DNA from: Luidia sarsii
Lineage: Eukaryota > Echinodermata > Asteroidea > Paxillosida > Luidiidae
Direction of reading: 5' to 3'
Assembly: GCA_949987565.1 (NCBI GenBank)
Contig: OX465112.1
Location: forward strand, 13,267,557 to 13,331,556
DNA length: 64,000 bases
Below are positions 1 through 9,711 of the stretch, piece after piece. Under the pieces are notes generated by a model that saw only the letters and a program-made list of their open reading frames with translations, was not told the origin of the DNA and did no database searches. Every line of letters begins with the position of its first letter. Within the stretch, counting starts at the first letter, position 1. Position numbers and translations under genes: made by a program.

Positions 1-93
1 GAAGAAATGCAGTCAGGGGAATTGTGAATATCAGAGCTATATCCAGTGGTATGTGAGAGTGCTTTTAATCCTGCTACCTGCAGTTTAAGCAAA

Positions 94-330
94 CCCTAAT
101 CCTAGCCCTAACTCCAACCCTAACCCTAAGCCTAACCCTAAGCCTAACCCTAACCCTAACTCTAACCCTAACCCTAACCCTAACCCTAACCCTAACCCTA
201 ACCCTAACCCTACCCCTACCCCTAACCCTGACCCTAACCTAGGCCTAACCCTAACTGGCCCTATCCCTTGCCCTGACTCTAACCCTTACCCCAATCCTCA
301 CCCTAACCCTAATCCAGATCCAACCCCTAA
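94..330. repeat. Degenerate telomere-like (CCCTAA)n array
   Basis: The hexamer CCCTAA is repeated almost without break, with a near-perfect core at about 165-210. Variants such as AGCCTA, CCCTAC, CCCTGA and ACTCTA lie on both sides. The C-rich strand reads 5'->3' at the left edge, which is the orientation expected at the left end of a chromosome. However, about 90 bases of non-repeat sequence precede it and the array is degraded, so an interstitial or subtelomeric block is as likely as a real chromosome end. Confidence 0.85.
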
Positions 331-3198
331 AATCATATACCCATCCCTAAACCTAGATTGTCTTACTTTTTTCTGCCATGTCTTTGCAAGTGTTACTCGT
401 GGTGATATATCTGCAAATTTGTTGCCCCCATTTGTTGACAAGGTGTTGGTAGAAACCATTTAATTAAAGACCAACCTGCACAGACATTTATCGTGAACAG
501 CGTTATCACTGATATGCCTAATTAGTCTCATATCTTGCTCTCACAATGTACTCGTCACATGACAGTGTGTCTGAGACGGCCAAGTCTACACTCCTCAGCC
601 GGTTCTTGGACTCGGAGTGTGCCACCACGTCGAGGGTGTGTCTGCTGATGTTCAAGTGCAGCTTTTTAGAACACAGTTCCACTGAGCTCTGTGTCAACAA
701 GTCAATAACTTGCTCTGTGTTGATCTGGTCCACTAACTGGCTGTGTCTGCATGTCCAGATGTTTCGGCTACAGAATTCACAGTCATACGGTGGATCTCGT
801 CAACCAGAGTCATCACTTCATCTTTCGAGCGAAGCGAAGCAGCGTCACATTCCTGCAGTCCTCCTATGCAGTTTGTACTGCATCATAACATAATTCACCT
901 CATTCATTTGTAAGATTCATTGGATGTAATTACCAGTGTATCAGCCTAGCTGGCATGTCTCGGTGTTGATTTGAACAGGGCGTGCCTCCTTCATCAGGTG
1001 CCAAATGGTTGTGTCGTTTTGAGCTAAGACTTTCGCATCTTGTAAATGCTCGTCAACCTCTGTCCATAATTAGGCAATTGATGCAATGAGTGGTATATTC
1101 AGGTTCATAAAGTAATTCTGATCATGTAGCAAGAACACTGTCCCCTTTTGTAGTATTTTTGCCATTATGTGCAAATTTAATTATAATAATAACAAGTTGG
1201 AAATGCTTGTTTTCAAGTAACGGGCCCACTCGCACAGCCAGGAAGCATCCCTGCCCTAATTTGGGCAATTAGAAGGTATTTTAAGGGCTGTGAGATGTAG
1301 TTTCAAAAATACCCAACATCAACCCCCTCCCCAACATCTCCCTAGCAACCCAAGGGGACTCAGCAATACCATCCACCTGTTGAAAGAGCCCAGAGGTCAT
1401 GCCACATCAACCAGAAGTCAACTTACAGTGATGGCAGCCAACAAGCTCCGCCCACTCCCGACCCCCCTTTTACCACTTTAAGGGGCAGGGTGGTCAGTTT
1501 GAGTCAGAAAGTGTTGTGAAGATGACCCATGCATTTCCCTTACCCAAGTCAATTGCAAAATAAGACTCAATATTAATGTGTGGTAATTGATAATGTGAGG
1601 AAAGTAAAACCTCCCCCCCCTCTCCGCCCCCTGTATTTTGACACCTCTTTGACACCTCTTTGACACTCTGTGCCCCCTCCTGTTGATTAATTACACAGTT
1701 TGTAATGTCGCGATTACTGTAACATCAAAATTATGACACAAGAACAACTAATTAAGGGGGAATTTGGATGAAACTTATGACTTGTCCCTATAGTGTACAC
1801 ATTGTTATGCAGGGGTTTCTCATGCCAGACTGTGCACAAAGGCATGGGCCCCCACCCATCACATTTTCAATCACTGCGGACAAACGCAATACTTTTTTTC
1901 AATTTTATTTTCACATGTTGCATCAGTACCATCTCTGCCACATTTTAAGCCCAATTTTGTGACCCAACTCTAAAGTTTAGCCCCCTTATAGGGTGCAGCA
2001 CACAAAATCCATCCAAGATGGCTCCGCCGAGCTGATTATCATAAAGTGTGTACCCACAACTTTTTTTTAATAAGGGGTCTTTGGAGGCTAATTAACTGAT
2101 ACATTGTAGAACAAGTGAAGCTTAAGACAACCTGGGGGTTCACTCTTCAATTTGGTATGAAATTTGGACCATATCTGGCTTTAAATGTGGCCCTATTTGG
2201 CTGCGGAAGTGGAGGGGTCCATCTCAAAATCCTTGCAGAAATTCGGCTTGGACGACTAGACATTTTGGGGGTGTTTTTTTCTGGGGGTAATTAGCAAAAA
2301 ATCTAATCGGCTAAGGGCACTAAAATTGAAAAGAATCTGAGAGATGAAGGTCCAAACTACAATTTTAAGTATAGCTACAAGAACTGAGAGACTTTTGGGC
2401 ATGGGATAATTGGCTTTGAAAGTGAGTGTTTTTGTACAGTGTTCAATGGGAGCTCTATTTAGTGTTCTGCACCCTGGTGTTAGCGATGAGTCGTGTCTGC
2501 AGGGCTTCGTGGTAGGCTTTGTTGTAGTGAGCGCAATGCTTCCTATAAGTATAACTATTATCTTCCTTACATGTTTGCATAAGGGAGTGTAATCCATCGT
2601 TTTGAGGGGTCTGCAGAAGTGATTCATATTTCATGTAGCAATACTATGTTATGGTTGACTGTGCTCCTGTCCTGCCGGTAGTAGTATTAGTAGTAGTAAC
2701 ACGATGTGTCGGCCGAGTAGATTGAAAGTAGATTGTGCAAAGAAGACTGTCCCATACACCGATTTGATACGGCAACGGACATACCGCCTGTGTACTCTGT
2801 TGACTTATGATATCTCATTGATTTAGCGCGATTGCTTGTCCGGAGTCTGGGCCAACAAACCCGCAATGGTTACCAACCAAAGTGCCACAATGCCAAACAT
2901 GCTGATGGAGAATACAACTGGTTCGCTGCTTAGTGTGTCCCGAGTGAGAGTTTCGGACTACAATTCATGTACACTGGTATTTTGATACAAACCTCTGTGT
3001 GTGGTGTGTGGTACTAAGAATGCTGCAAACTACTCTCTCACCAGAATACCTGGAAATGTATCAGAGTTTTATATCAGTCAGTGATACCAGACTTAACAGA
3101 GTTGAAGAGCCGAGGACTGCCATGTTGGACAGATTAGTGTGGAGGGCCCATTCGTTCAAATGAGTATAGAGTGGTTGAAGTATGATAATTATCTACAG
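331..3198. other. Intergenic, no gene seen
   Basis: Only short open frames without recognisable domains or codon bias occur here. The stretch is AT-leaning and holds no tandem array. I see no convincing exon, RNA gene or intact mobile element. Confidence 0.6.
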
Positions 3199-3290
3199 TG
3201 AATAGGCCTGTCGTCGTGGTAGGAAAGGCCTTTGAAAAAATAATGTCCTGCTCGTATCGAAACGTCGACCCTTCTAATGGTTGAAGTCCT
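3199..3290. repeat. Possible degraded foldback repeat (GAAACGTC family)
   Basis: The segment contains GGCCTTTGA, TGTCCTGCTCGTATCGAAAC and GTCGACCC in the same order as the right arm of the foldback family that is clearer at 31,139-31,252. The left arm is poorly preserved, so this is only a tentative family member. Confidence 0.4.
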
Positions 3291-3551
3291 GTGTGGTTAA
3301 CTTACAAGGATTTTAGGGCACACCCGGGAAGAGCTATGATGCACAGAAGCAAGCATTCTATTACGCAATCGACGCCTAACTGAACCCATAATCCTTCCTA
3401 ATCGTGGCTTCCGGAATACTCATTCAATACCTCGGTCGAATTGATTCCATCATTCTGACGCTCGTTTTACGAGTACTGACTCATGACAACCTCTCCTAAG
3501 AAGACGCGTGTCTCCTGCCAGAATGCCTGGACGGGCCGCGTGCTTCGTGGT

Positions 3552-3614
3552 TCACGCTGCCGCAAGACGCCGGTACACTAAGCCTCAGGTCTCGGTCTCA
3601 AGTCCCGGTCCAGT
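3552..3614 (+). repeat. tRNA-like repeat fragment (3' part)
   Basis: The sequence CGCCGGTAC, followed by AGGTCTCGG and CAAGTCCCGGTCCAGTG, aligns base for base with the 3' half of the tRNA-like repeat at 5,048-5,122. An A-rich stretch follows, as in other copies. The anticodon-arm side is mutated, so this is a dead repeat copy and not a tRNA gene. Confidence 0.65.
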
Positions 3615-4898
3615 GAAAAAAATTCTGTTTCAGTTATTTTCTGTGCAATTTGGCGTTGTTGTTTTGGTTTCAAAAGGGTTAGATTTGTAGGAAGTCTACG
3701 AAATCAACTGCCTGGCGCGTTGGTGGCGCATGCATGCCGTCACGTAGCACCGGCCCCCACCCCGTGGTTCGCCCGCCTATATACGATCAACGATCGAGCA
3801 ATCGATTGTTCAAGATCTCTCTAACGAGCCTCTTCACATTGAGAGCCCGCAAGTATTTTCCCCGATGTTTGTCATTTAGAAGAAAAAAAAGAGAGACAGA
3901 GAGTAGAGAGATACGACAGACTACAAATCCTTCCATTGTCGGATACAGAGGGGGGAGATAGCGTCATATCTGACTCCACTCCAGAGGAGAAATGATTAAT
4001 GGGGGACTGGCACAGGACTGTAGGCGCCTAGACCCCCTGGGTACCGTATACCCAAACTTGGCACCAGTTGAATAGAGCCCAGCGAGAGATACAACGGCAG
4101 CCTGGGCATCTGACTTTGTTCGTCCGCATTGGGGAAAAGAAAGAAGAAAAAAAATGGAAGATAAAATACTTATCATCTGCGAATTGCCGTTAACAATGTC
4201 ATACCGGGTGACGGACAACGACGGTAGCCCGTCTGGCGGTGATAAATGTGTCTCCCTTTGTGAAGAGAGTATAGACGCCTGGGGAAAAAACAACAACGAT
4301 TGAAGACAAAAAACGATCGTACGCTGATCGTATATAAATATAGTTACGAACACCGGTTGAAAAGAAAAAGGAAAGCACAATGGTTGCTAAAAAGGGTAAC
4401 ATTATTGTAAAGCCATTTCGACGGCTTTTTCATTTCCCTTCGATGATTAATGCTCAGCTCTCGTAACTGCCATTCGTTGGGATTGTTACGTTGGAAGATT
4501 GTCCCTTTCATAATTTCGATTGTAGCGATCGTCATGCATTGCTGACACTTCGCACGCTGTGCGGACAGCTGCTAGGATGAGTGTTCGTTGCTTTCGTGCG
4601 TTTGTCTTGTGCGTGTAGCGCAAAATCTCCGCCGCAAAGAGTTGCAGAGCTGAACACGACGGAGGTGTAAACACTTTCGGAGGCTCCTACGTTTCTGTCC
4701 TGTCAGAACCTTTCCATAAAGTCATGTTTGACAAAAATTGTGTGCGAAATGCCAGGCTTTCTAACTAAAAAAGGGCAAAGTTTCACTTGCCGTTGTTTCA
4801 ATTCTTTGGTTCAAACGTTCCAGTCAGTTTTTCATCGATTTGTTTGACTTGAATTGAAAAATCTGCTTCCACTTTGTGTGATCCCCGAGCTGCTGTAG
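3615..4898. other. Intergenic, no gene seen
   Basis: The open frames here are short and overlap on opposite strands. No domain, tandem repeat or RNA gene was recognised. Confidence 0.6.
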
Positions 4899-5122
4899 CC
4901 AGGTTTACAACCATTAGTTGTTTGCATCTGAATGAAAGCGGGGGTGTGATCCCTGGAGATTATACAGCAGTTAATGGTTGAATTGCTTCTGACTGGCGCC
5001 CCCACCCCGGCGAAGACTAGTTGGCTATTGGGAAGGCCACAATTCAAGGGCTGGATAGCTCAGATGGTAAGAGCACTGGTACGCAAAACCAGAGGTCTGG
5101 GTTTTAAATCCCGGTCCAGTCA
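4899..5122 (+). mobile_element. Dispersed ~225-bp repeat with 3' tRNA-like domain
   Basis: This is the most complete + strand copy of a family seen about ten times in the window. A body of about 150 bp (markers GTTTGCATCTGAA, CCCTGGAGAT, GTTAATGGTTGAATTGC, GAAGACTAGTTGG, GGGAAGGCCAC) is followed by a tRNA-like module at 5,048-5,122. That module has GGCTGGA acceptor, TAGCTCAG A-box, CTGGT/ACCAG anticodon stem, a T-arm and a TCCAGTC acceptor 3' side. The same body plus module occurs inverted at 21,707-21,947. The loop ACGCAAA would give anticodon GCA but has C at position 33, and the T-arm is damaged, so a working tRNA is unlikely. It is probably a SINE-like non-autonomous element, but its tRNA part is at the 3' end. 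Confidence 0.75.
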
Positions 5123-6544
5123 ATGTCAATTCTTTGCTATTTTTCTTTCAATTAAAACAATCTGACTTTTCGATCCTGCGTTCTGCTTTTATGATCATGA
5201 TCGATACGCAAGGCCCTCGAAAATATGAAAGAAATAATAATTTCTGGTTCTTTTGGTCAACAATAGTGTTCATTGTTTATTTGGAATTGCTTTTCGGTTA
5301 ATTTTGGTTAGACTAGCCACAAGTCCCACACTAGGGTAACCTGCTATCGAGTTGGAGAATGGGACTCGATATCAACCAATAACTGAGGACTGGGACGCAA
5401 GTCTAATGCCACGGTCGTCGGCACCGCCGTGCCAAACTCCATAGGTTAACCGCCGATACACACCGCGCTCGACTTGCCTCCCAGTCCGCTGAGTAGCCAC
5501 CTTATCTTATCACGCGAACATTAAAAGCTGGAGTATTCGAGAGCGACGGGAGATTAATGAGGTGGAATGATAACAGAGTACACTTCGGTGGTGTTTTTTT
5601 TTAACTCGGCAAATGAAGTTTGTTTTCTCCCATTTTTCATTTTGCCCCTCTTCAAAGCGTTTGACCCAATTTGGAGCTCAATGGGGGAAAACCATTCACC
5701 TACTTTTGGACTGTTTTTTTTCGGATAACGTTACACAGGATAACCTATTTTAGGAGGGCTGAGTATTATTCTGTCGCAGATAATTGGAGGAGTTTTTATT
5801 TGCGATGAAGGGCCTGCAGTGGCAGCGAGGATAATTGAAGTTGTTTGCTTACTGATAATGCCGCCTTGTTGTGGAGTTTGCTGAGGATGATTGCTGGTCT
5901 GTTAGTCGGTTTGGTTATTGGTTGTTTGGTCGATTTTCCAGTTGGTCGATTGGACGTGTAGTGATATCCTGCACATTCCTTGGGTCAATTAGAATCCAGG
6001 TGTGTGATAGCTATGATGCACATTCCCAGTCCCTGCATTGTAGCTAGTTTAAAGCAAGTAGGCTCTATTGTAAATAGTTTGGACTCCACCCTGGCTAGGG
6101 AGTTATTCAATCCTTCCTTTATTAAGCCAAGATAGAGTCACAATAGCCATTCTTTTAGTAGGCCTTTTGAGGAGAAAAGGCCAATGCCTTTCCTCGGTGC
6201 ATTTAGCCACACCTCAGCCACACCTCGTGGAGACAACATCGTAGCACCTTGGTCCTGCTATCATTTAGTATAGTTTCTAGCAGTTGGTCTGAAGCGGGGA
6301 TAGGAACCGATTTGGCAGTGTTCACTCCTACACGGCGATCACCCTCGTGGATGACCATCTTAGCTACACTTAATCTATACCTAATAACCTAGTAATAATA
6401 TAATAATAACTACCTTTAGGCTGTAATATATAATTAATTAAAAGCGAGAAGACCACATCGACCAGCAACCTGCAGCTCCTCGACAGGAGGATTTAGGGTA
6501 AGCGTTATCAACCATATGTTATTTTGTAACACCCAAAAACCCAA
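5123..6544. other. Intergenic, no gene seen
   Basis: There is no open frame of note and no recognised RNA gene or element. Short GTTGGTCG-like strings at about 5,895-5,950 foreshadow the GGTC repeat that follows. Confidence 0.6.
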
Positions 6545-6762
6545 AAGATGGTTGGTTGAATTGTCGGCTTGTCGGTCTGTCGGTCGGTCGGTCGGTCAGT
6601 TGGTCGGTTAGCTGAATTATCCGCTAGTCGGTCAGTCGGTTAGTTGGTCAGTTGGCTAAATTGTCGGTGGGTCTGTCGGTCGGTTGGTTGGTCGGTCTGG
6701 GATTCGCTCAGTTGGACGGTTGGTTGAATGGTCGATTGGTCGGTAGGTCGGTCACTCTGTAG
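6545..6762. repeat. Degenerate (GGTC/GGTT)n tandem repeat
   Basis: The tetramers GTCG, GGTC and GGTT recur through about 200 bp, with a short perfect (GGTC)n core near 6,580-6,600. It is an old, diverged microsatellite with no coding potential. Confidence 0.8.
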
Positions 6763-7510
6763 TTGCAACATATTCCACTATTCTTGTCCAAATATAACGC
6801 CACGTAAACCCTAACCATCACTGGTTCAGATATTACCATAAAACTTAAAAAAAAAAAATTAAACCAAAAAGATCCGTTTCAATTTCGCTGTGGTGTGATA
6901 TTTGGAGCTGTTTTCATTTTCGTTTGATGTCATCACTTTGGACGAAACCAAAAGAGAACAAAAAAAAGCTTCGTCTATTGGCCATTCCCTGTTTGGGTTA
7001 CTAACTCGGACTGACATGACCTCGGGAACTCCCTCAATTTGCCAGACTTGTTCGTTCCCGAGCAGACTTGTTCGTTCCCGAGAGGTGATTTTGAATTTCA
7101 CGATTCTGCCTGAATGTTCGTGCTCATTCCAACGCCTCTATTCGTTGCCCGCGTTCTTGAAAGAGTTCCGGCTGATAGCGGCACGTGTATGACTGCTCGC
7201 TTCTGAATAAAATCATATTAATCGTTAAGTATTGATTCTAACTTTAATGGTGAAATTGTGGAACGAGTTACGAGTATAACCTTGTATGGGGATTTTTTTT
7301 TGTTTACACAATATCTAACCGTTACAAAATAATTGTACTACGTTTTTGGGGTAGAAATAAGTTTATTCTAGCATGTGATACACATTGGACTAAAATGCTA
7401 CTGAGAACATCATATCCCCTTTTGAGTTGATAATAATATATGACCCCGGTGAACGCATGAGGGCGCTCTTCAATCTCGCCGTTGCTTCACCCGCTGAAGA
7501 GCGGAACCCT
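6763..7510. other. Intergenic; contains a 20-bp tandem duplication
   Basis: No gene is recognised. A 20-bp unit, CAGACTTGTTCGTTCCCGAG, occurs twice in direct succession at 7,043-7,062 and 7,063-7,082 with no mismatch, which points to a recent slip or duplication. Confidence 0.6.
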
Positions 7511-7567
7511 CTATTTGAGTGATTGTGCAACTGTGTACCGTACACAGTTGCACAATCACTCAAATAG
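7511..7567. repeat. Perfect 57-bp palindrome
   Basis: The arms at 7,511-7,538 and 7,540-7,567 are perfect reverse complements of 28 bases around a single central C at 7,539. The arm begins CTATTTGAGTGATTGTGCAA. Such a site could extrude as a cruciform; no loop separates the arms. Confidence 0.95.
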
Positions 7568-8163
7568 TAGATAAGGGAGAAGATTGCTCAAACTGGTGAA
7601 TAATTATAGGAAGTTTTGAAATAACCCCCACACGGTCTTTGCCTGATGTGTGACGAATCTTGTCGAGTGCGACACGTCAGATTGCCGCAGATAAGCCGCA
7701 TTATTCTAAGCAGTTGCCGCATTAAGGTGGTGGTCTTGCAAAGGTGTTCTGTGACCATTTGCCTGATGATAACTCGCGGTTTCAAAATCACGATTTCCAC
7801 TGCTGCCTTTTTTGAAGATGGTCCCGCTGTGTTCGGAACGCCGGGCCCCACGTCGTTCTGCTTCTTTTGAGATTTGAAATTGCTCTCGAAAAGGATCAAG
7901 CCACACCTCAACCTCGTAAACCCCCGAAAGTCGAGTGACGTTTCCGAGACTCGCTCTGCGCAAGGGCGCTCCGACGGCCGAGATCTTTTCCCAAAAGTCC
8001 GGCTATAAAGCCTCGGGTTACGGATTCGTCTTCATATTTCTTCCGTCAAGTTTCAAGGCCGAGGCGTGGAAACTAGTGGCCTCGGTCTTCGACTTTCAGA
8101 GGACACCACCTACCCCCCCCCCCACTTGAAGAAAAACTATTTCTAAGCATCTTCCACTTCAAG
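7568..8163. other. Intergenic, no gene seen
   Basis: Overlapping short frames occur on both strands but none resembles a known domain. A poly-C run lies near 8,107-8,121. Confidence 0.55.
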
Positions 8164-8367
8164 GAGTAGAATTCAATAGAAATGAAGGGGTTGTTCATCG
8201 CGGTGGTGCAGATAAGTGGAAAGGGTGATCAAAGTCACGCGATGTGTCGTTGTTGGTGGCGACGTTTCGGTTGCTAACTGCTAACCTTGCCTGATGCCTG
8301 ATGAAGGTTAGCAGTTAGCAAAAGAAACGTCGCCACCAACAACGACACATCGCGTGAGTAGAATTCA
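8164..8367. repeat. Long-arm palindrome flanked by a 12-bp direct repeat
   Basis: The palindrome at 8,235-8,357 has two arms of about 54 bp that differ at only two or three positions; the arm begins TCACGCGATGTGTCGTTGTT. The centre (TTGCCTGATGCC...) is short. The 12-mer GAGTAGAATTCA flanks the unit at 8,164-8,175 and 8,356-8,367; this may be a target duplication or chance. It is most likely a miniature inverted-repeat element or foldback sequence with no coding content. Confidence 0.85.
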
Positions 8368-8460
8368 TGTTTTCAACCTGTGTGTGTGCTTTAGCTGTTG
8401 GCCAGCAGAGACAAGCTGATGTCAGACCTTGAACTGGATTTTGAAGAAGAAGAAAAAAAC

Positions 8461-8634
8461 CGCAGTGGCTGTTGTTACGGCAGTCGTCCGTGTGGTTCCC
8501 TGACTTGATTGTATTTCGTCAGCATTGCAGGCTGGTTGAACCAGTCTATTAGCTGATAGTCTGGTTCCAAGAGCTAGATATCCTGACAAATACTGTGAAC
8601 CACACGGACGACTGCAGTAACAACAGCCAATGCG
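8461..8634. mobile_element. Miniature inverted-repeat element with 9-bp target duplication, copy 1
   Basis: The termini are inverted repeats starting CGCAGTGGCTGTTGTTACGG, with two or three mismatches on the right arm. The 9 bases before the element (GAAAAAAAC, 8,452-8,460) match the 9 after it (GAAAAAAGC, 8,635-8,643) at 8 positions. A second copy lies at 43,130-43,312 in the opposite orientation, judged by its asymmetric centre. It is 174 bp long and non-coding. Long inverted termini with 9-bp duplications are typical of Mutator-like (MULE) elements, so I infer a MULE-type non-autonomous element; no transposase is present. Confidence 0.85.
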
Positions 8635-9043
8635 GAAAAAAGCGCTCAGAATGGACAGAAATTGACTGCGTATTGGATCAATGCACTTCCTGAAACAGAA
8701 ACCCAGCTCGGTTGTGTATTATTTTTACCGTGTGCGGCGGATGGGTCTTTGTACTGGCAAGGGAGATTGACCCATCGCTGCATCCTATGCATGGTTCGTT
8801 GAAGGTCACCATTGTAGAACGCATAACCGGATGTTACTCTCGTTATCCGAGCTGTCCACACTTCCGGTCGGGCTTCGGTTGCCCCGGCAACAGCGGTACT
8901 GAGTATGCGCGAAAAAAAAATCCCCAAACCTTTCCTTTCTGTTTCTCTCTCCCCCTCCTCTCTCCCTCTCTAGTCTCTACACCTCCCGGCCTCTCCTCGC
9001 TTTCTCCCTCTCTAGCTCTCCACCTCTCTCTGTTTCTCTCTCT

Positions 9044-9711
9044 CTCTAACCACCTCTCCTCTCCTCTCCTCTCCTCTCCTCTCCTCTCCTCTCCTCTCCT
9101 CTCCTCTCCTCTCCTCTCCTCTCCTCTCCTCTCCTCTCCTCTCCTCTCCTCTCCTCTCCTCTCCTCTCCTCTCCTCTCCTCTCCTCTCCTCTCCTCTCCT
9201 CTCCTCTCCTCTCCTCTCCTCTCCTCTCCTCTCCTCTCCTCTCCTCTCCTCTCCTCTCCTCTCCTCTCCTCTCCTCTCCTCTCCTCTCCTCTCCTCTCCT
9301 CTCCTCTCCTCTCCTCTCCTCTCCCCTCCTCTCCCCTCCTCTCCTCTCCTCTCCTCTCCTCTCCTCTCCTCTCCTCTCCTCTCCTCTCCTCTCCTCTCCT
9401 CTCCTCTCCTCTCCTCTCCTCTCCTCTCCTCTCCTCTCCTCTCCTCTCCTCTCCTCTCCTCTCCTCTCCTCTCCTCTCCTCTCCTCTCCTCTCCTCTCCT
9501 CTCCTCTCCTCTCCTCTCCTCTCCTCTCCTCTCCTCTCCTCTCCTCTCCTCTCCTCTCCTCTCCTCTCCTCTCCTCTCCTCTCCTCTCCTCTCCTCTCCT
9601 CTCCTCTCCTCTCCTCTCCTCTCCTCTCCTCTCCTCTCCTCTCCTCTCCTCTCCTCTCCTCTCCTCTCCTCTCCTCTCCTCTCCTCTCCTCTCCTCTCCT
9701 CTCCTCTCCTC
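9044..9711. repeat. Long (CTCCT)n pentanucleotide microsatellite
   Basis: The pentamer CTCCT repeats for about 660 bp with only one short variant patch (CCCCT at about 9,324-9,338). It opens long frames on both strands (Leu-Ser-Ser-Pro repeats on one, Arg-Gly-Glu-Glu on the other) only because the repeat has no stop codons. The near-perfect purity suggests recent expansion; the true length may be misassembled. Confidence 0.97.

Noticed and set aside
5048..5122. A functional tRNA-Cys gene (loop ACGCAAA gives anticodon GCA)
   Set aside because: C instead of T at position 33, a mismatched T-arm, and the existence of about ten related copies and fragments all indicate a repeat rather than a tRNA gene.
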